From: an uncultured Aequorivita sp.
GTDB lineage: Bacteria > Bacteroidota > Bacteroidia > Flavobacteriales > Flavobacteriaceae
Length of the DNA: 64,000 bases
NCBI GenBank assembly: GCA_937125455.1
Contig: CAKZLK010000022.1
Span: 40,248 to 104,247, forward strand
Direction: 5' to 3'
The notes beneath the pieces are model-generated. The model ran no database searches and was not told the DNA's origin. It worked only from the letters and a program-made list of their open reading frames with translations. Positions 17,217 through 26,619 of this stretch are shown here, piece by piece; the first letter of the stretch is position 1, and the number at the start of each line of letters is the position of its first letter. Position numbers and translations under genes: made by a program.

Positions 17217-17948
17217 TTATTTTGTAGCGTTATAAATTGTTGCCACTCCGAAAGTTTGTGGTTTATTTTTCACTTCTTTAAACCCAATTTTACGCAAAAT
17301 ATTGTTGAGCTTTTCACCATGTGGAAATACCGAAGCACTTTCGCTTAAATATTTGTATGCCACTTTATCTTTGGAAAACACTTTGCCTACAAGTGGTAAA
17401 ATGGTTCTTGAATAAAAATGATATCCCTGTTTAAACGGAAATTTTGTGGGCACTGAAGTCTCCAAAATCACAAAAATGCCTTCTTTTTTCAAAACTCGGA
17501 GGATTTCTGAAAGTCCTTTTTCAAGATTTTCAAAATTGCGAATGCCAAAAGAAACGGTTATTGCATCAAATGTATTATCTTCAAAAGGTAACGCCTCAGA
17601 ATCTGCTTGTACAAATTCTATTTTTTCTAAACTTTTCTTTCCCAAAATCTTTTTGCGTGCCATTGAAAGCATTCCTTCGGAAATGTCTAAGCCAATAATT
17701 TTTACAGCTTCAGTTTTTTCAGCAAACTGAATAGCAAGGTCGCCAGTGCCTGTGGCTATGTCAAGTATGGTTTTTGGTTTTTTTTCCGCGACAAGGTTGA
17801 TGACTTTTTTTCGCCATTTAATATCTGAACCAAGTGAAATTATTCGGTTTAGATCGTCGTAATTTTCAGAAATAGTATCGAACATCTGTTCAACCTGTTT
17901 CTTTTTTCCATCTGAGGAATCTTTATAAGGTGTTATTTTCTTTTCCAT
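17217..17948 (-). CDS. ubiE: Demethylmenaquinone methyltransferase
   Basis: UbiE/MenG methylates demethylmenaquinone with SAM, the last step of menaquinone synthesis. Its 243 residues include the SAM-binding motif ILDIATGTGDLAIQ, the family signature YDDLNRIISLGSDIKWR at the N-terminus, and ITVSFGIRNFENLEKGL. It overlaps no neighbour but is 3 nt from porT, so the two are co-transcribed. Menaquinone is the likely electron acceptor of the Nqr complex encoded further right. Confidence 0.95.
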   Translation of the reverse strand: MEKKITPYKDSSDGKKKQVEQMFDTISENYDDLNRIISLGSDIKWRKKVINLVAEKKPKTILDIATGTGDLAIQFAEKTEAVKIIGLDISEGMLSMARKKILGKKSLEKIEFVQADSEALPFEDNTFDAITVSFGIRNFENLEKGLSEILRVLKKEGIFVILETSVPTKFPFKQGYHFYSRTILPLVGKVFSKDKVAYKYLSESASVFPHGEKLNNILRKIGFKEVKNKPQTFGVATIYNATK

Positions 17949-17961
17949 AAAATTGCGCTTG

Positions 17962-17969
17962 CAAAACTA
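17962..17969 (-). promoter_or_regulatory. ubiE: Candidate ubiE-porT -7 element
   Basis: TAGTTTTG on the minus strand matches TAnnTTTG, 13 nt before the ubiE ATG. No clear -33 TTG. Confidence 0.45.
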
Positions 17970-18070
17970 CATATTTTTTAAGAGGTGATACCAAACATTA
18001 TCCAAGTTTCAAATTTTGGAAACATTTATTCCAAAGAACACTATTTCTCAATCAATGCCTTTTATTTCTA

Positions 18071-18078
18071 TATATTTG
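18071..18078 (+). promoter_or_regulatory. trkA: Candidate trkAH -7 element
   Basis: TATATTTG matches TAnnTTTG, 77 nt before the trkA ATG in the divergent ubiE/trkA gap. No clear -33 TTG. Confidence 0.4.
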
Positions 18079-18155
18079 CCAACATACATTGCTTTTATAG
18101 AAATACTTGGAGTAAAATTCTTGAAATATATTGCTAAAAACTAAACTGAATCTCG

Positions 18156-19505
18156 ATGAAGATTATCATTGCCGGCGCCGGCGAAGTAGGGTTTCACCTC
18201 GCAAAACTCTTATCCTTTGAATCGCAGGATATCACACTTATTGATACCAACCGAGAATCTTTGGCAAATGCCGATACACATTTAGATATTCGTGTAGTGC
18301 GCGGTGATGCCACTTCCATTTCGGTTTTGCAGGACTCGCGGGTAAAAGACACTGATCTTGTAGTTGCCGTCACTTCTAGTGAAACCACGAATATTACGGT
18401 TTGTGTTCTCGCGAAACAATTAGGTGCCAAACGTACCATTGCTCGTATCTCAAACACCGAATTTATTGATCGAAAAGATGAAGTTGGGTTTACGAAATTT
18501 GGAATTGATGAATTGATTTCACCAGAATCTTTGGCCGCAAATGAAATTGAACTATTACTTAGTCAAAGTGCTTTCAATGATACTTATGAATTCGAAAATG
18601 GCGCCTTGACCATGATTGGACTTAGTTTGTCCCGAACTTCTGCTTTTGTGGGTAAATCTGTGAAAGAAGTTGCAAAAATGAATCCAGAATTGAGATACGT
18701 TCCAATTGCATTGCAACGTTACGGCACGCAATATACTATAATTCCCCGTGGTGATACGCAGTTTAAGGAAGGAGATCAGGTCTATTTCACCACCTGTAAA
18801 AATGGGTTGGAACAAATTTTTAAACTTACTGGGAAAGTACGTCAGGAAATTAAAAATGTAATGATTCTCGGTGGAAGCAAAATAGGTTATAAAACGGCAA
18901 AAGATCTTTGCAAAAGCAGCTTCAATGTAAAGCTTATTGAAAGTAGTAAAGAAAAAGCTTTTGAAATTGCCGATGATATTCCGGGATGTCTTGTGATAAA
19001 CGGTGATGGTAGAAATGTAGATTTGTTATCAGAAGAATCTATTGAAGATATGGATGCTTTTATCTCAGTTACTGGGAACAGTGAAACTAATATTATGTCC
19101 TGTTTGGTAGCAAAATCAAAGGGGGTGAAAAAGGCCATAGCTTTGGTAGAAAATATGGATTATTTTCAGCTTTCACATTCCATTGGGATTGATACGCTCA
19201 TCAATAAAAAATTACTGGCTGCCAATAATATTTTTCGCTATGTAAGGAAAGGTGAGGTTGTAGCGATGACAAAGCTCAATAATATGAATGCTGAGTTGTT
19301 GGAATTTGTTGTTTCTTCAAATTCCAAAGTATGTAATAAAAAAATAAAAGATCTCAACTTTCCAGTTTCGGCCATTATTGGGGGGGTTATTAGAAATGGT
19401 GAAGGTATAATTGCCTTAGGTGATTTCGGAATAAAAGACGGTGATAGGGTAGTAGTTTGCTGTCTGCCACAATCCATCGGTAAAGTTGAAAAACTTTTCA
19501 TATAA
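18156..19505 (+). CDS. trkA: Trk potassium transport regulatory protein TrkA
   Basis: TrkA is the cytosolic nucleotide-binding ring that gates TrkH. Its 449 residues hold two RCK units. The first begins IIIAGAGEVGFHLAKLL (GxGxxG, residues about 3-19), with LIDTN after it. The second begins near residue 231, VMILGGSKIGYKTAKDL. Each is followed by a TrkA-C domain. The stop TAA overlaps the trkH ATG by one base (TAATG), so the two are translationally coupled. Confidence 0.95.
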   Translation: MKIIIAGAGEVGFHLAKLLSFESQDITLIDTNRESLANADTHLDIRVVRGDATSISVLQDSRVKDTDLVVAVTSSETTNITVCVLAKQLGAKRTIARISNTEFIDRKDEVGFTKFGIDELISPESLAANEIELLLSQSAFNDTYEFENGALTMIGLSLSRTSAFVGKSVKEVAKMNPELRYVPIALQRYGTQYTIIPRGDTQFKEGDQVYFTTCKNGLEQIFKLTGKVRQEIKNVMILGGSKIGYKTAKDLCKSSFNVKLIESSKEKAFEIADDIPGCLVINGDGRNVDLLSEESIEDMDAFISVTGNSETNIMSCLVAKSKGVKKAIALVENMDYFQLSHSIGIDTLINKKLLAANNIFRYVRKGEVVAMTKLNNMNAELLEFVVSSNSKVCNKKIKDLNFPVSAIIGGVIRNGEGIIALGDFGIKDGDRVVVCCLPQSIGKVEKLFI

Positions 19506-21010
19506 TGAATTCAATCACCAAGCTTAATTATAAAATAATTTTCCATTTGATGGGCCTTCTTCTAATTGTGAATGGCGGCTTTATGCTGCTGTCATCCATT
19601 GTTAGTTGGTATTACAAAGATGGCGTCCTCAAGGAAATGCTTATGGCTGGAACTGTAGCAGTGGGTGTTGGCGCTATTATTATGTTTTTAACCAAAAAAC
19701 ACCGAAAGGAAATCCAAAAACGAGAAGGATATATTATAGTCACCTTTGGTTGGATTTTTATGGCACTTATTGGAACACTGCCCTATATTTTCACAAACGC
19801 CATTCCCGATTTCACCAATGCATTCTTTGAAACGATGAGCGGCTATACAACTACTGGCGCCTCCATTTTAACAGATATTGAAAGTATTCCACGAGGCGTT
19901 TTGTTTTGGCGAAGTATTACTCATTGGATTGGGGGAATGGGAATCATTGTTTTGGCAATTGCTATTTTACCCTTACTTGGAATTGGAGGTATGCAGCTTT
20001 TTGCAGCCGAAGCCCCCGGCCCGGGTGGCGACAAGCTTCATCCACGAATTACCGATACCGCCAAAAGACTATGGCTTATTTATGTTGGTTATACTTTAGC
20101 CGAAACCGTTTTGTTGAAAATTGCTGGAATGAGTTTTTTTGATGCTATCAATCATTCTTTAGCAACGCTCAGTACTGGCGGATTTTCAACCAAAAATGCG
20201 AGTGTGGCTTATTGGAACAACAATCCAATGGTGCAATATATCATCATTGTTTTCATGTTTTTGGCGGGTAGTAATTTTGTGTTAAGCTATTTCGCTTTCA
20301 AAGGAAAATTTCAGAAAATTCTTCAGGACGAAGAATTTAAATTGTACACGGTGTTTATTCTTGGATTAACCATTGTTGCAGCTTTATTGATTTATTTTGA
20401 AGCTGATGTAACTCTTTCCAGTATTGCGCACCCAATGGTTTGGGGGCCGTTTGAAAGTGCCTTTCGTCACAGCTTGTTCCAAGTGCTTACTATTATAACC
20501 ACTACAGGCTTTGTAAGTGCAGATTACACACTATGGACACCTTTTTTAACTATTTTCTTTTTCGGGATGATGTTTTTAGGCGGTTGTGCTGGTTCCACCG
20601 CGGGTGGTATTAAAATAATGCGGCACCTTATTATGATAAAAAACGGTGTGCTGGAATTTAAACGAACTTTGCATCCTCATGCTATTTTGCCTGTTCGCTA
20701 TAATAGAAAAGCTGTACCGCAGCCTATTGTTTTCAATATTCTTGGCTTCTTTATTCTTTATATGCTTTCCTTTATTATTGGAACGTTGGTTTTTTCCTGG
20801 CTTGGCTTGGATTTTAAAACAGCTCTTGGTGGTGCAGCTTCAACATTAGGAAATGTTGGACCTGCACTAGGTGATCTTGGCCCAGTAGATAATTACGCAT
20901 ACCTTCCTGATGCTGCAAAATGGTGGTCTAGTTTCTTGATGCTTATTGGTAGATTGGAATTGTTTACTGTGCTAATTCTGCTGACTCCTTTTTTCTGGAG
21001 GAATCGATAA
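19505..21010 (+). CDS. trkH: Trk potassium uptake channel subunit TrkH
   Basis: TrkH is the inner-membrane K+ channel subunit. Its 501 residues have many hydrophobic segments and four pore-loop filter motifs expected of the superfamily: GYTTTGASIL, LSTGGFSTKN, ITTTGFVSAD and STLGNVGPALG. The loop AEAPGPGGDKLHPRI, a TrkH landmark, is present. The start codon overlaps trkA by one base and a strong terminator follows about 90 nt after the stop. Confidence 0.96.
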   Translation: MNSITKLNYKIIFHLMGLLLIVNGGFMLLSSIVSWYYKDGVLKEMLMAGTVAVGVGAIIMFLTKKHRKEIQKREGYIIVTFGWIFMALIGTLPYIFTNAIPDFTNAFFETMSGYTTTGASILTDIESIPRGVLFWRSITHWIGGMGIIVLAIAILPLLGIGGMQLFAAEAPGPGGDKLHPRITDTAKRLWLIYVGYTLAETVLLKIAGMSFFDAINHSLATLSTGGFSTKNASVAYWNNNPMVQYIIIVFMFLAGSNFVLSYFAFKGKFQKILQDEEFKLYTVFILGLTIVAALLIYFEADVTLSSIAHPMVWGPFESAFRHSLFQVLTIITTTGFVSADYTLWTPFLTIFFFGMMFLGGCAGSTAGGIKIMRHLIMIKNGVLEFKRTLHPHAILPVRYNRKAVPQPIVFNILGFFILYMLSFIIGTLVFSWLGLDFKTALGGAASTLGNVGPALGDLGPVDNYAYLPDAAKWWSSFLMLIGRLELFTVLILLTPFFWRNR

Positions 21011-21102
21011 TTTTCAAAGTTCCGGATTCATTATTTTTCCCTTTAGGTTACTTTTAAACAATCATTAAGTTTTATTGCAGTAAAACAGCAATAGATTATA
21101 TA

Positions 21103-21139
21103 AAAAATCCCAAAGTACAACTTGTACTTTGGGATTTTT
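21103..21139. terminator. Bidirectional terminator between trkH and a T9SS gene
   Basis: A perfect 16-bp stem AAAAATCCCAAAGTAC / GTACTTTGGGATTTTT with a 5-nt loop. A-rich on the left and T-rich on the right, it serves both convergent genes. Confidence 0.93.
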
Positions 21140-21159
21140 AAATTAAAATTATTTCTTGA

Positions 21160-24072
21160 TTATTTCACAATAACCCTTTTTACTCTTCCATCTTTCTTGT
21201 TTCCAACGCGAACCAAATACACCCCTTTGGCTACATAACTCATGTCCAATTTGTAGTGGTATTCGTTACCGTCGTTTTCAAGTTTTTTAAACAATAATCT
21301 TTGTCCAAGAGTATTGTATACTGAAAGATTCATAGCTTCTGTATATGTTTCAGTTTTTAAGGTTACATCGAATTTGTTATTGTCGAGAGTTAAAACTGTT
21401 AAACCGTTTTCATCGAAAATATTGTTACCAACACCTAAAGTTCCAATTTGTGCGGTGTAGTCTTCAGTTTCTCCAAAATTTGTTTCTTCACAGGCGTCAT
21501 CTGGAACGGGACCGTCCCAGTTGCTTTTGGCACGCATCAAGTGCTGACCAAGTGCAGCTCCTGCAGGTATAACCAAATCTGTGGTTATGGTATAACTTCC
21601 ACTTCCTTGTCCAGCAGCGACTACTACATTGTTTACAACAGTTTCGTCATTTGTGAAAACGAAATCATCATTAAAGTCGATCCAAACACGAATATATTGA
21701 TCGCCGTAACCTGTTGTTATTGTTAAGTCATTAGTTGAATCTGGCTCCATTCCTGCAACAAGATTTGTAAAATCTCCATATCCTTCACAGGCTGATGGAT
21801 TATTTATATCTGTTACGCTGAATAGTTGAAAACCATCTCCTAATGAACAATCACCAGTTGGTTGACAGTTTTGTTTGGTAATAATTACAGAGGTTTCATC
21901 GTTCGAAGTATCACTATCTCCAGGCAATGAAGTGTATGCACTCAAGTTGTATGTGCCTAAGGCAGAAAAATCTCCAGTTTGTGTGAAGGTGTAAGAGGTT
22001 GATGAATTTGGTGCCAAAGGCCCAACAACTACTTCGGTAACTACCGTTCCATCCAAATCGTAAGAAACGTCAAAATTTGATTGGGGTTCACCTCCAAAAT
22101 TATTAATAGTAATCACGATATCTTCAGCACCCGTAAGATCCGTTCCTGAAACAGGAGCTGTAATGGCACTAACCCCTATGTCGTTTGGTTCTAAATAAGT
22201 AACTGATTTAGTTCGGGCGTCATTAGTTGGATCCTCATCACCAGCTAAATTGGTTTCAGCAGTGATGGAGTACGTTTGTCCTACTGTACCCAAGTTAGCA
22301 GTTGCAGTAAAAGTGTATTGTGCAGTTGCGGCAGAGGCAATTGTTCCTGTAAAAGTTTCTGAAATAACTGGTCCACCATCTACTTGGAATGTTACGGGAA
22401 TGTTTGAGACGCTGTTTTGACCATAATTAAAAATGGTGACAGTAACAGTTTCGCTATTTGAAAGAGTTCCGGTTACAGGTGCGTCAATACTAACCACTCC
22501 AACATCGTCATTAAAGTTCGGAGCTATTTGGAACACACCAACAACATCTTTTCTTCCACTATTCATATATTCATTAATGAACCAGAATTCTTTATCGTTA
22601 GATGGGTCTAGGTCTATTTTACTATAATCTCCATAACGTAAGCCAGGAATATTTTGATTTCCGGCTGCAATTAATTCTTCTGCAATGGTCATTGTGTTTA
22701 ATGGATCGCTTGCATAACGACCAGTATAGTATGAACTTACTCTTTTGGTTGTAGGGTCGGGAGTAGTTGGTCCTGCCATTGAGGTATATCCCATTCCAAT
22801 ATTTCCTTGAACGTCCATCATCATACTTGCGTGCCAAGCGTGTTTTCCATCAGGAGCGGTATAGGTTCCTTCTTGGTAAATAGACCAAGGTTGGCCATCA
22901 CTTGGTTGACGAAGTTCAAACCAACGAACTCCTGCAAGTTCACCTCCTGACGCATCGGTATCTACCACAAAATTGAATAGTGCAGAGTTGTGATCACCAA
23001 ACTTTCTGAACTGAGCTTGGTTCATTATTGTAGCTTGAAGTGCGTCAATATCTGCGCCTCCACCTGGTTGTGATAAATTTGAAAAGCTTCCACCGTCAAA
23101 TACTGAAATAAATGGAGTGGTTGTCAATTCAACTGGGGCCGAAATTGTAGAACTACCTGGAGATGCCCAATTTACATCTACGGTCCATATTTTTATATGA
23201 TCCTGAGAAACACCTGACCAAGCATCATCTTGTAAATAGATTACTGGTAATCCTCCTGGAGCCGGTAAGTCATCATTTGTTACATTCAAAGCTTGAGGGC
23301 TGTAAAAACCGCTTGTTACAATTCCAGGCAGTGGAAATCCTATTACTTGTGCAGAAGGATCGCCCAAAAGCATCTTATCTCTTTCCATTGCATAGATTTT
23401 ATTGGTATCCCCAGAGTTTTGAGTAATATAATACCCATCACTCCAAATAGAAAGTTTTTGATAATCATCTATTTGCGGAATAGTGTAGACATACCATCCG
23501 TCATTCACCGGGTCTGGACCGTCTGAAACAGCTATTTGAGCACCAGAGCCCAAAAAGGTCATTACAAACCTATCTGCAGCGTTGTCATAAGAAATTGTAA
23601 GGTCACAACATCCTCCGTTTGGAAAAATTGTTGGGTTTGGACTGATTTGACCAGTTAGTGGATTTCCACTTTTGTCAAAAATTCTAAATCCAGTATTGAA
23701 TACAACTACTGCGTGGTTTGGTCCGACACCAATGGAAGGATCAGTTGGTTGGGAGCTTGAAGATGCGGCGTCAAAAACCAAAGATGGCGCTCTCCCGCTA
23801 AGAATTTGCTCCATTTTATTTGGATTTCTTGTGAAGTAATCGTCTTCAATCTGTGGATCTTTTCCGGGGACAATTAAATTTTTTGAAGCTCTTCCGTCTT
23901 GCATAACTTCTTCTTTAACTCTTGCTGGAGCCAAATCTGTCTGCGAAGCAATAGATGGCACATGAACCATGGATCCCACGTGACCAAAATAAGTTGCGTT
24001 TGTTTTTTCTTGTGCCTGTGTCTGAATGACAAAAACAAAAAAGAATAGTAGAAATGTAATCTTAGTTTTCAT
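21160..24072 (-). CDS. Secreted T9SS protein with CARDB-like and GEVED domains
   Basis: A 970-residue secreted protein. The signal peptide is MKTKITFLLFFFVFVIQTQA. About residues 90-515 are a beta-rich region, possibly a propeller, that I do not recognise. It has DPSIGVGPNHAVVVFNTGF and NGGCCDLTISYD. Two CARDB-like repeats follow (about 519-625 and 627-730, starting NDDVGVVSIDAPVTG and NDIGVSAITAPVSG). A GEVED domain covers about 735-875 (VWIDFNDDFVFTNDE). A type A T9SS sorting domain ends the protein, with VYNTLGQRLL and KRVIVK. The protein is probably surface-attached or released. Function unknown. Confidence 0.85.
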   Translation of the reverse strand: MKTKITFLLFFFVFVIQTQAQEKTNATYFGHVGSMVHVPSIASQTDLAPARVKEEVMQDGRASKNLIVPGKDPQIEDDYFTRNPNKMEQILSGRAPSLVFDAASSSSQPTDPSIGVGPNHAVVVFNTGFRIFDKSGNPLTGQISPNPTIFPNGGCCDLTISYDNAADRFVMTFLGSGAQIAVSDGPDPVNDGWYVYTIPQIDDYQKLSIWSDGYYITQNSGDTNKIYAMERDKMLLGDPSAQVIGFPLPGIVTSGFYSPQALNVTNDDLPAPGGLPVIYLQDDAWSGVSQDHIKIWTVDVNWASPGSSTISAPVELTTTPFISVFDGGSFSNLSQPGGGADIDALQATIMNQAQFRKFGDHNSALFNFVVDTDASGGELAGVRWFELRQPSDGQPWSIYQEGTYTAPDGKHAWHASMMMDVQGNIGMGYTSMAGPTTPDPTTKRVSSYYTGRYASDPLNTMTIAEELIAAGNQNIPGLRYGDYSKIDLDPSNDKEFWFINEYMNSGRKDVVGVFQIAPNFNDDVGVVSIDAPVTGTLSNSETVTVTIFNYGQNSVSNIPVTFQVDGGPVISETFTGTIASAATAQYTFTATANLGTVGQTYSITAETNLAGDEDPTNDARTKSVTYLEPNDIGVSAITAPVSGTDLTGAEDIVITINNFGGEPQSNFDVSYDLDGTVVTEVVVGPLAPNSSTSYTFTQTGDFSALGTYNLSAYTSLPGDSDTSNDETSVIITKQNCQPTGDCSLGDGFQLFSVTDINNPSACEGYGDFTNLVAGMEPDSTNDLTITTGYGDQYIRVWIDFNDDFVFTNDETVVNNVVVAAGQGSGSYTITTDLVIPAGAALGQHLMRAKSNWDGPVPDDACEETNFGETEDYTAQIGTLGVGNNIFDENGLTVLTLDNNKFDVTLKTETYTEAMNLSVYNTLGQRLLFKKLENDGNEYHYKLDMSYVAKGVYLVRVGNKKDGRVKRVIVK

Positions 24073-24193
24073 TGTTTAAAGGAATGTTTTGAGTTATTTT
24101 TTTTCGAGCATCTAAAATACTTATAAAGTATAAACTAAAAGCAGGATTGGTCAATTTTAACCAATTCAATCATAGAATACTAAAAGGATTTTA

Positions 24194-25381
24194 TTAAATT
24201 AAAGCTTCTTTTATTCGTTTCATTGCTTCTTTTATATCAGCTTCAGAAGCTGCATAGGAGATACGAATGCAATTAGGATCACCAAACGCTTCGCCAGTAA
24301 CGGTAGCCACTTTTGCTTCTTCCAAAAGATATATTGAGAAATCTGAAGCAGTATTAATATTTTTTCCGCGTAGTGTTTTTCCAAAGAAATATGAAATATC
24401 TGGAAATACATAAAAAGCGCCTTCTGGTTCGTTGGTTTTGAAGCCTTCAATTTCAGAAAGTAGATTCAGGATTAACTTTCTTCTTTCTTTGAAAGCATCT
24501 ACCATAAATTTTATTTTACTTGGCGGATTTTCCAATGCCGTAATAGTGGCGCGCTGTGCAATACAGTTTGCACCACTGGTAACTTGGCCCTGCATTTTGT
24601 TGCAAGCTCGAGCTATCCATTCTGGGCCACCAATATAACCTATACGCCAACCAGTCATTGAAAATGCTTTGGAAACACCGTTTACAACTACAGTACGGTC
24701 GTACATATCATCAAACTCCGCCATAGAAGTGTGACCTGAGCCAAAGTTAATATGCTCGTAGATTTCATCGCTAATTACAATTATTTCAGGATATTTTACC
24801 AAAACATCGGCTAATTTCCTAAGCTCTTTTTTGCTATAAACAGAGCCACTTGGATTACAAGGGGAGCTGTAAATAATCATTTTTGTTTTTGGTGTAATTG
24901 CGGCCTCTAATGATTCCGCAGTTATTTTAAAATCTGTTTCAATTGAAGTCGGAATTTCCTTTGGAATACCTCCTGCTACCTTGCATTGGTCTGCATAGCT
25001 AACCCAGTAAGGGGCGGGTAGCAAAACTTCATCACCTTCGTTCAAAAGTACCATTGTTAAATTTGCCAAGGATTGTTTTGCACCTGTTGAAACAACTATT
25101 TGGGAAGGCTTGTAAGAGAGATTATTGTCTCTTTTGAATTTGGTAATGATGGCTTTTTTTAAATCGCCATAACCATCCACGGGAGTGTAAGAATGGTAAT
25201 TATCTTTAATTGCCTGAATTGCTGCCTGTTTTACAAATTCTGGAACAGGAAAATCTGGCTCTCCTAAGCTTAAGCCAATAATATCTATTCCTTGTTCTTT
25301 TAATTCTCTTGTTTTGGCAGCCATTGCCAATGTAGCCGAGGTGGCCATCTCGTTCACTCGTTTTGAAAGTCTGTTGTCCAT
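24194..25381 (-). CDS. Class I/II PLP-dependent aminotransferase (aspartate aminotransferase type)
   Basis: An aminotransferase of fold type I, 395 residues, resembling aspartate/prephenate-type aminotransferases. Visible signatures are IGLSLGEPDFPVPEFV, STGAKQSLANL, SPCNPSGSVYSKKEL, SDEIYEHI and the PLP-lysine stretch GVSKAFSMTGWRIGY. The C-terminal substrate-arginine region reads NCIRISYAAS. It lies 5 nt after a fatty acid desaturase gene on the same strand; no biochemical link between them is obvious. The exact amino donor is not determinable here. Confidence 0.93.
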   Translation of the reverse strand: MDNRLSKRVNEMATSATLAMAAKTRELKEQGIDIIGLSLGEPDFPVPEFVKQAAIQAIKDNYHSYTPVDGYGDLKKAIITKFKRDNNLSYKPSQIVVSTGAKQSLANLTMVLLNEGDEVLLPAPYWVSYADQCKVAGGIPKEIPTSIETDFKITAESLEAAITPKTKMIIYSSPCNPSGSVYSKKELRKLADVLVKYPEIIVISDEIYEHINFGSGHTSMAEFDDMYDRTVVVNGVSKAFSMTGWRIGYIGGPEWIARACNKMQGQVTSGANCIAQRATITALENPPSKIKFMVDAFKERRKLILNLLSEIEGFKTNEPEGAFYVFPDISYFFGKTLRGKNINTASDFSIYLLEEAKVATVTGEAFGDPNCIRISYAASEADIKEAMKRIKEALI

Positions 25382-25386
25382 AATGA

Positions 25387-26487
25387 TTATGCGGGTAGGG
25401 CAGGCTTTAGCCCCATTTCTTTTAAGTGTCTGAAATGTGCAATAATTGCCTTGCGGGTAGTTTTATATTCTTTGTATGGTAGGTTGAATTCCTTGGTAGT
25501 ACTTTTCACAATTTTTGAAATATTCTTATAGTGAATATGGCTTATGTTTGGAAAAATATGGTGTTCAACTTGATGATTTAAACCGCCAGTGTACCAATTC
25601 ACAATTCTATTGTTTGTAGAAAAATTTACTGTGGTAAATAACTGGTGTATTGCCCAAGTATTTTTCATGGTGCCACTTTCATCTGGAAGTAGAATATCTG
25701 TGTCTTCAACTACGTGAGCAAGTTGAAAAACAATACTCAAAATAAGTCCTGCAACATAGTGCATGATGAAGAAACCAATTAATATTTTCCACCAAACTAT
25801 ATTGAAAAATAATATTGGTATAACAATCCAAAGTGATACATAAATCATTTTTGTAATAACCAAAATACTCCATTGTGTAACTGGCTTGGGCAGTTTTCCG
25901 TAGGAAAGTTTTCTAGCCAAATATCTTTTGGTCTGAAAAAAATCTGTTGTTAGCACCCAATTAAAGGTTAGAAGCCCATAAAAGAAAAGGCTGTACAAAT
26001 GCTGGAATTTATGGAGCTTGTGCCATTTTGAATGTTTTGAAAACCGAAGGATTCTTCCTGCTTCCAAATCTTCATCGTGCCCGTGAATATTAGTATAGGT
26101 ATGGTGCAAAACATTGTGCTGAACCTGCCAGTTGTAAACATTCCCTGCAAGAATATACATGCTTCCGCCCATTATTTTATTAACCCATTTTTTTGAAGAA
26201 TAGGATCCGTGGTTGGCATCGTGCATTACATTCATACCTACACCGGCCATTCCCACGCCCATAACAATGGTAAAAAGCAATTGAACCCACCCCGGAAGAT
26301 CAAGTGTGAGCAATAGAAAATAGGGGGTGAGGTAAATGGAAAACATAATAATTGTTTTTAAATGCAGCTTCCAGTTACCGGTTCGGGCTATTTTGTTCTC
26401 CTTGAAATAATCGTTGACGCGCCTGTTCAATGTCCTAAAGAATTTAGCATTGTCAACCCGGGAGAAATTTAAATTTTTGTATGTCAA
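25387..26487 (-). CDS. Membrane fatty acid desaturase
   Basis: A di-iron membrane desaturase of the front-end/linoleoyl-CoA type that introduces a double bond in acyl chains. In 366 residues the three His boxes are HDANH (89-93), HNVLHH (124-129) and QVEHH (306-310). The third starting with Gln is typical of front-end desaturases. Hydrophobic segments lie about 45-85 and 175-245. No cytochrome b5 domain is fused. A TAnnTTTG element is upstream. The aminotransferase gene follows after 5 nt. The regiospecificity is unknown. Confidence 0.93.
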   Translation of the reverse strand: MTYKNLNFSRVDNAKFFRTLNRRVNDYFKENKIARTGNWKLHLKTIIMFSIYLTPYFLLLTLDLPGWVQLLFTIVMGVGMAGVGMNVMHDANHGSYSSKKWVNKIMGGSMYILAGNVYNWQVQHNVLHHTYTNIHGHDEDLEAGRILRFSKHSKWHKLHKFQHLYSLFFYGLLTFNWVLTTDFFQTKRYLARKLSYGKLPKPVTQWSILVITKMIYVSLWIVIPILFFNIVWWKILIGFFIMHYVAGLILSIVFQLAHVVEDTDILLPDESGTMKNTWAIHQLFTTVNFSTNNRIVNWYTGGLNHQVEHHIFPNISHIHYKNISKIVKSTTKEFNLPYKEYKTTRKAIIAHFRHLKEMGLKPALPA

Positions 26488-26532
26488 AATGAATTAATTA
26501 ATTGGGAGATATTATTCTTAATGTGAAAAATA

Positions 26533-26540
26533 CAAAAATA
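26533..26540 (-). promoter_or_regulatory. Candidate desaturase -7 element
   Basis: TATTTTTG on the minus strand matches TAnnTTTG, 45 nt before the desaturase ATG. No clear -33 TTG. Confidence 0.4.
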
Positions 26541-26595
26541 GTTATCTTTTGCGGAAATCCGTGGGTTCAGAACCATAAATTTCCTAAAGATACCA

Positions 26596-26603
26596 TACTT
26601 TTG
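26596..26603 (+). promoter_or_regulatory. rsmG: Candidate rsmG -7 element
   Basis: TACTTTTG matches TAnnTTTG and lies 16 nt before the rsmG ATG, implying a short leader. Confidence 0.5.
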
Positions 26604-26619
26604 CTTTTTTAATAAAATT

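Noticed and set aside
21160..24072. Tandem DNA repeats in the large T9SS gene
   Set aside because: The CARDB-like units are similar as protein but divergent as DNA, and no composition break was noticed.
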